Shown here in pieces: positions 62,801 through 64,000 of a DNA stretch of 64,000 bases. The notes beneath the pieces are model-generated. The model did no database searches. It saw only the letters and a list, made by a program, of their open reading frames with translations, and was not told where the DNA came from. A program made the translations under genes and the position numbers. Origin of the DNA: Fasciolopsis buskii (Eukaryota; Platyhelminthes; Trematoda; Plagiorchiida; Fasciolidae); the NCBI GenBank assembly GCA_008360955.1, contig LUCM01004938.1, positions 1-64,000 on the forward strand, given 5' to 3'. How positions within the stretch are numbered: the first letter of the stretch is position 1; the number at the start of each line of letters is the position of its first letter.

Positions 62801-64000
62801 AAGTCAACGGAAATCTCGTGAAGGCAAAGTTTAGTGAAGACGATCAGGTAACTGGAGAGGTCATGGGTGAATTCTCTAAGACACGGGCATCAATAACGGA
62901 GGAAAGAGAAACTTTGTTTGATAGAATGTAACAAGGCGAACTGAAACAAGCACGAAGAAGTACTATGGGCTGTTAATCCAACGGATTAACGTAGAGGACT
63001 AGATTGTAATTATTTGCGATGGATAGACATAGAAACGCCATCCTATTTGTTTCTGACATACAGTGGACTGTCACCTCCTAAAGATGATTCGCCCATCTAG
63101 GTCAACAGTATCATCATCGATAGCCTTGTGCATCAATACTTCTTCTGGACAAACAGCGCAGATGCGTTTATCTTCATCCTAAAGGGAAAAACGATAAATG
63201 CAGTCGATCTTTCCGAAAAAGTGCGGTAAAAAGTTTAGAAACAGAATTTTTAGTGAACTGTTACCCATCCATAATTATCTAGGATACTTACAAACCTTTA
63301 AAAAAGTGCTCTACTCAACTTTCTTTTTTGAAAAAAAAGAAAATGTCAAAAATAAAATATTCTGAATTTCATGGTCAATTTCTAAAGGTAGATAATTGAA
63401 TTAAGTAACACTTTAGTTGCCTTGATACCGCCCAGCTGGTTTCTGAAACATCGGCAATTAGTTCTTATCCCACATGAATCAGTCGAGACAATGGTGCTGG
63501 TGTATTGGTTGTGTGTGCGGTGTAACCATGCAAATAAGTTGATTGACAAGGCAGGTGGACAGAAATTTTCATCTCACTGCCCTTAACAAACAGCGGTTTT
63601 GGACATTTATATTGCGCGCTTGTAACACAAACAGACTGACTGAAATGAACCCATTGAGTCGGTCACAGTCAAATCGAGACTGACAAATGGACTATGGCAA
63701 TGCGTGAGGCGTGGGTCAATCTAAACAGTCCAAATAGATTTGGCTGGGTTGTATTCACTAGGAACCAGGGAGCTATTTGCAATGGAATCGATACAAACTA
63801 AGTGGTTATGAGAGAACTGAGCTGGATTTTGCATCTTCTAATTCAGGTGATCATGGAATAATCAAATAGTTTGAGTGTATCTGTCTCTGTTTGGTTCGGT
63901 GCTGGGATAGTCACAAACTCGCGCACATAGACGTGTAAACAAATATACCAAGACAAATATTGATTTGTAATTGTTATTCAAAATTCCTTGATTATAAAAA
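59813..64000. other. No gene recognised; purine-rich, possibly decayed repeat DNA
   Basis: From about 60480 to 63000 the plus strand is clearly richer in A and G than the rest of the window, with many short open stretches on the plus strand (for example AFWFDKIDAVISSS near 61540-61580 and RADRLEKKLSRFTFAQSDDR near 61610-61680). This composition is typical of decayed retroelement coding strands, but no gag, protease, RT or integrase motif could be read. Left unassigned. Confidence 0.4.

Overview
The window reads as nuclear genomic DNA of a flatworm, most likely a digenean fluke (trematode). It is AT-rich, almost free of long open frames, and littered with old retroelements. The RTE-like non-LTR retrotransposon remnants have an endonuclease/exonuclease/phosphatase (EEP) domain, a reverse transcriptase, and a C-terminal 'LYGCETW... 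RRL... CLRS.AR' block of the kind common in fluke genomes. tRNA-derived SINEs are also present, one of them carrying a hammerhead ribozyme like the schistosome SM-alpha elements. Species cannot be fixed from the sequence. There is no bacterial operon structure, no rRNA, no intact tRNA gene and no CRISPR array.

Layout. 1-770 (+): 3' end of an RTE-like element running in from the left edge. 4.4-7.4 kb (-): nearly full-length but heavily decayed RTE-like element (endonuclease, RT, C-terminal block, stop). 9.2 and 12.7 kb (-): two related tRNA-promoter-like fragments, one beside a possible ribozyme core. 15.3-16.26 kb (+): second copy of the subfamily at the left edge, 5' truncated, sharing its 3' UTR. 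18.35-18.99 kb (+): endonuclease-only fragment. 21.2 (+), 22.7 (-), 52.4 (+) and 59.7 kb (-): four copies of one tRNA-derived SINE family with a shared 3' tail. 33.65 and 57.5 kb (-): two copies of a second SINE family with a hammerhead ribozyme; the 57.5 kb copy keeps nearly every core base. The rest is unique-looking intergenic or intronic DNA with AT microsatellites.

Host genes. No complete gene is visible. The best exon candidate is 36368-36550 (+): an ATG, a signal-peptide-like segment and a good 5' splice site. A weaker one, with a signal-anchor-like segment, is at 40367-40667 (+). Later exons, if any, were not recognised; long introns are normal in flukes.

How the parts relate. The RTE-like elements would have encoded the enzymes that also mobilise SINEs. 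The SINEs carry pol III promoter boxes (A and B) from tRNAs, and one family adds a self-cleaving RNA. All protein-coding element copies here are dead.
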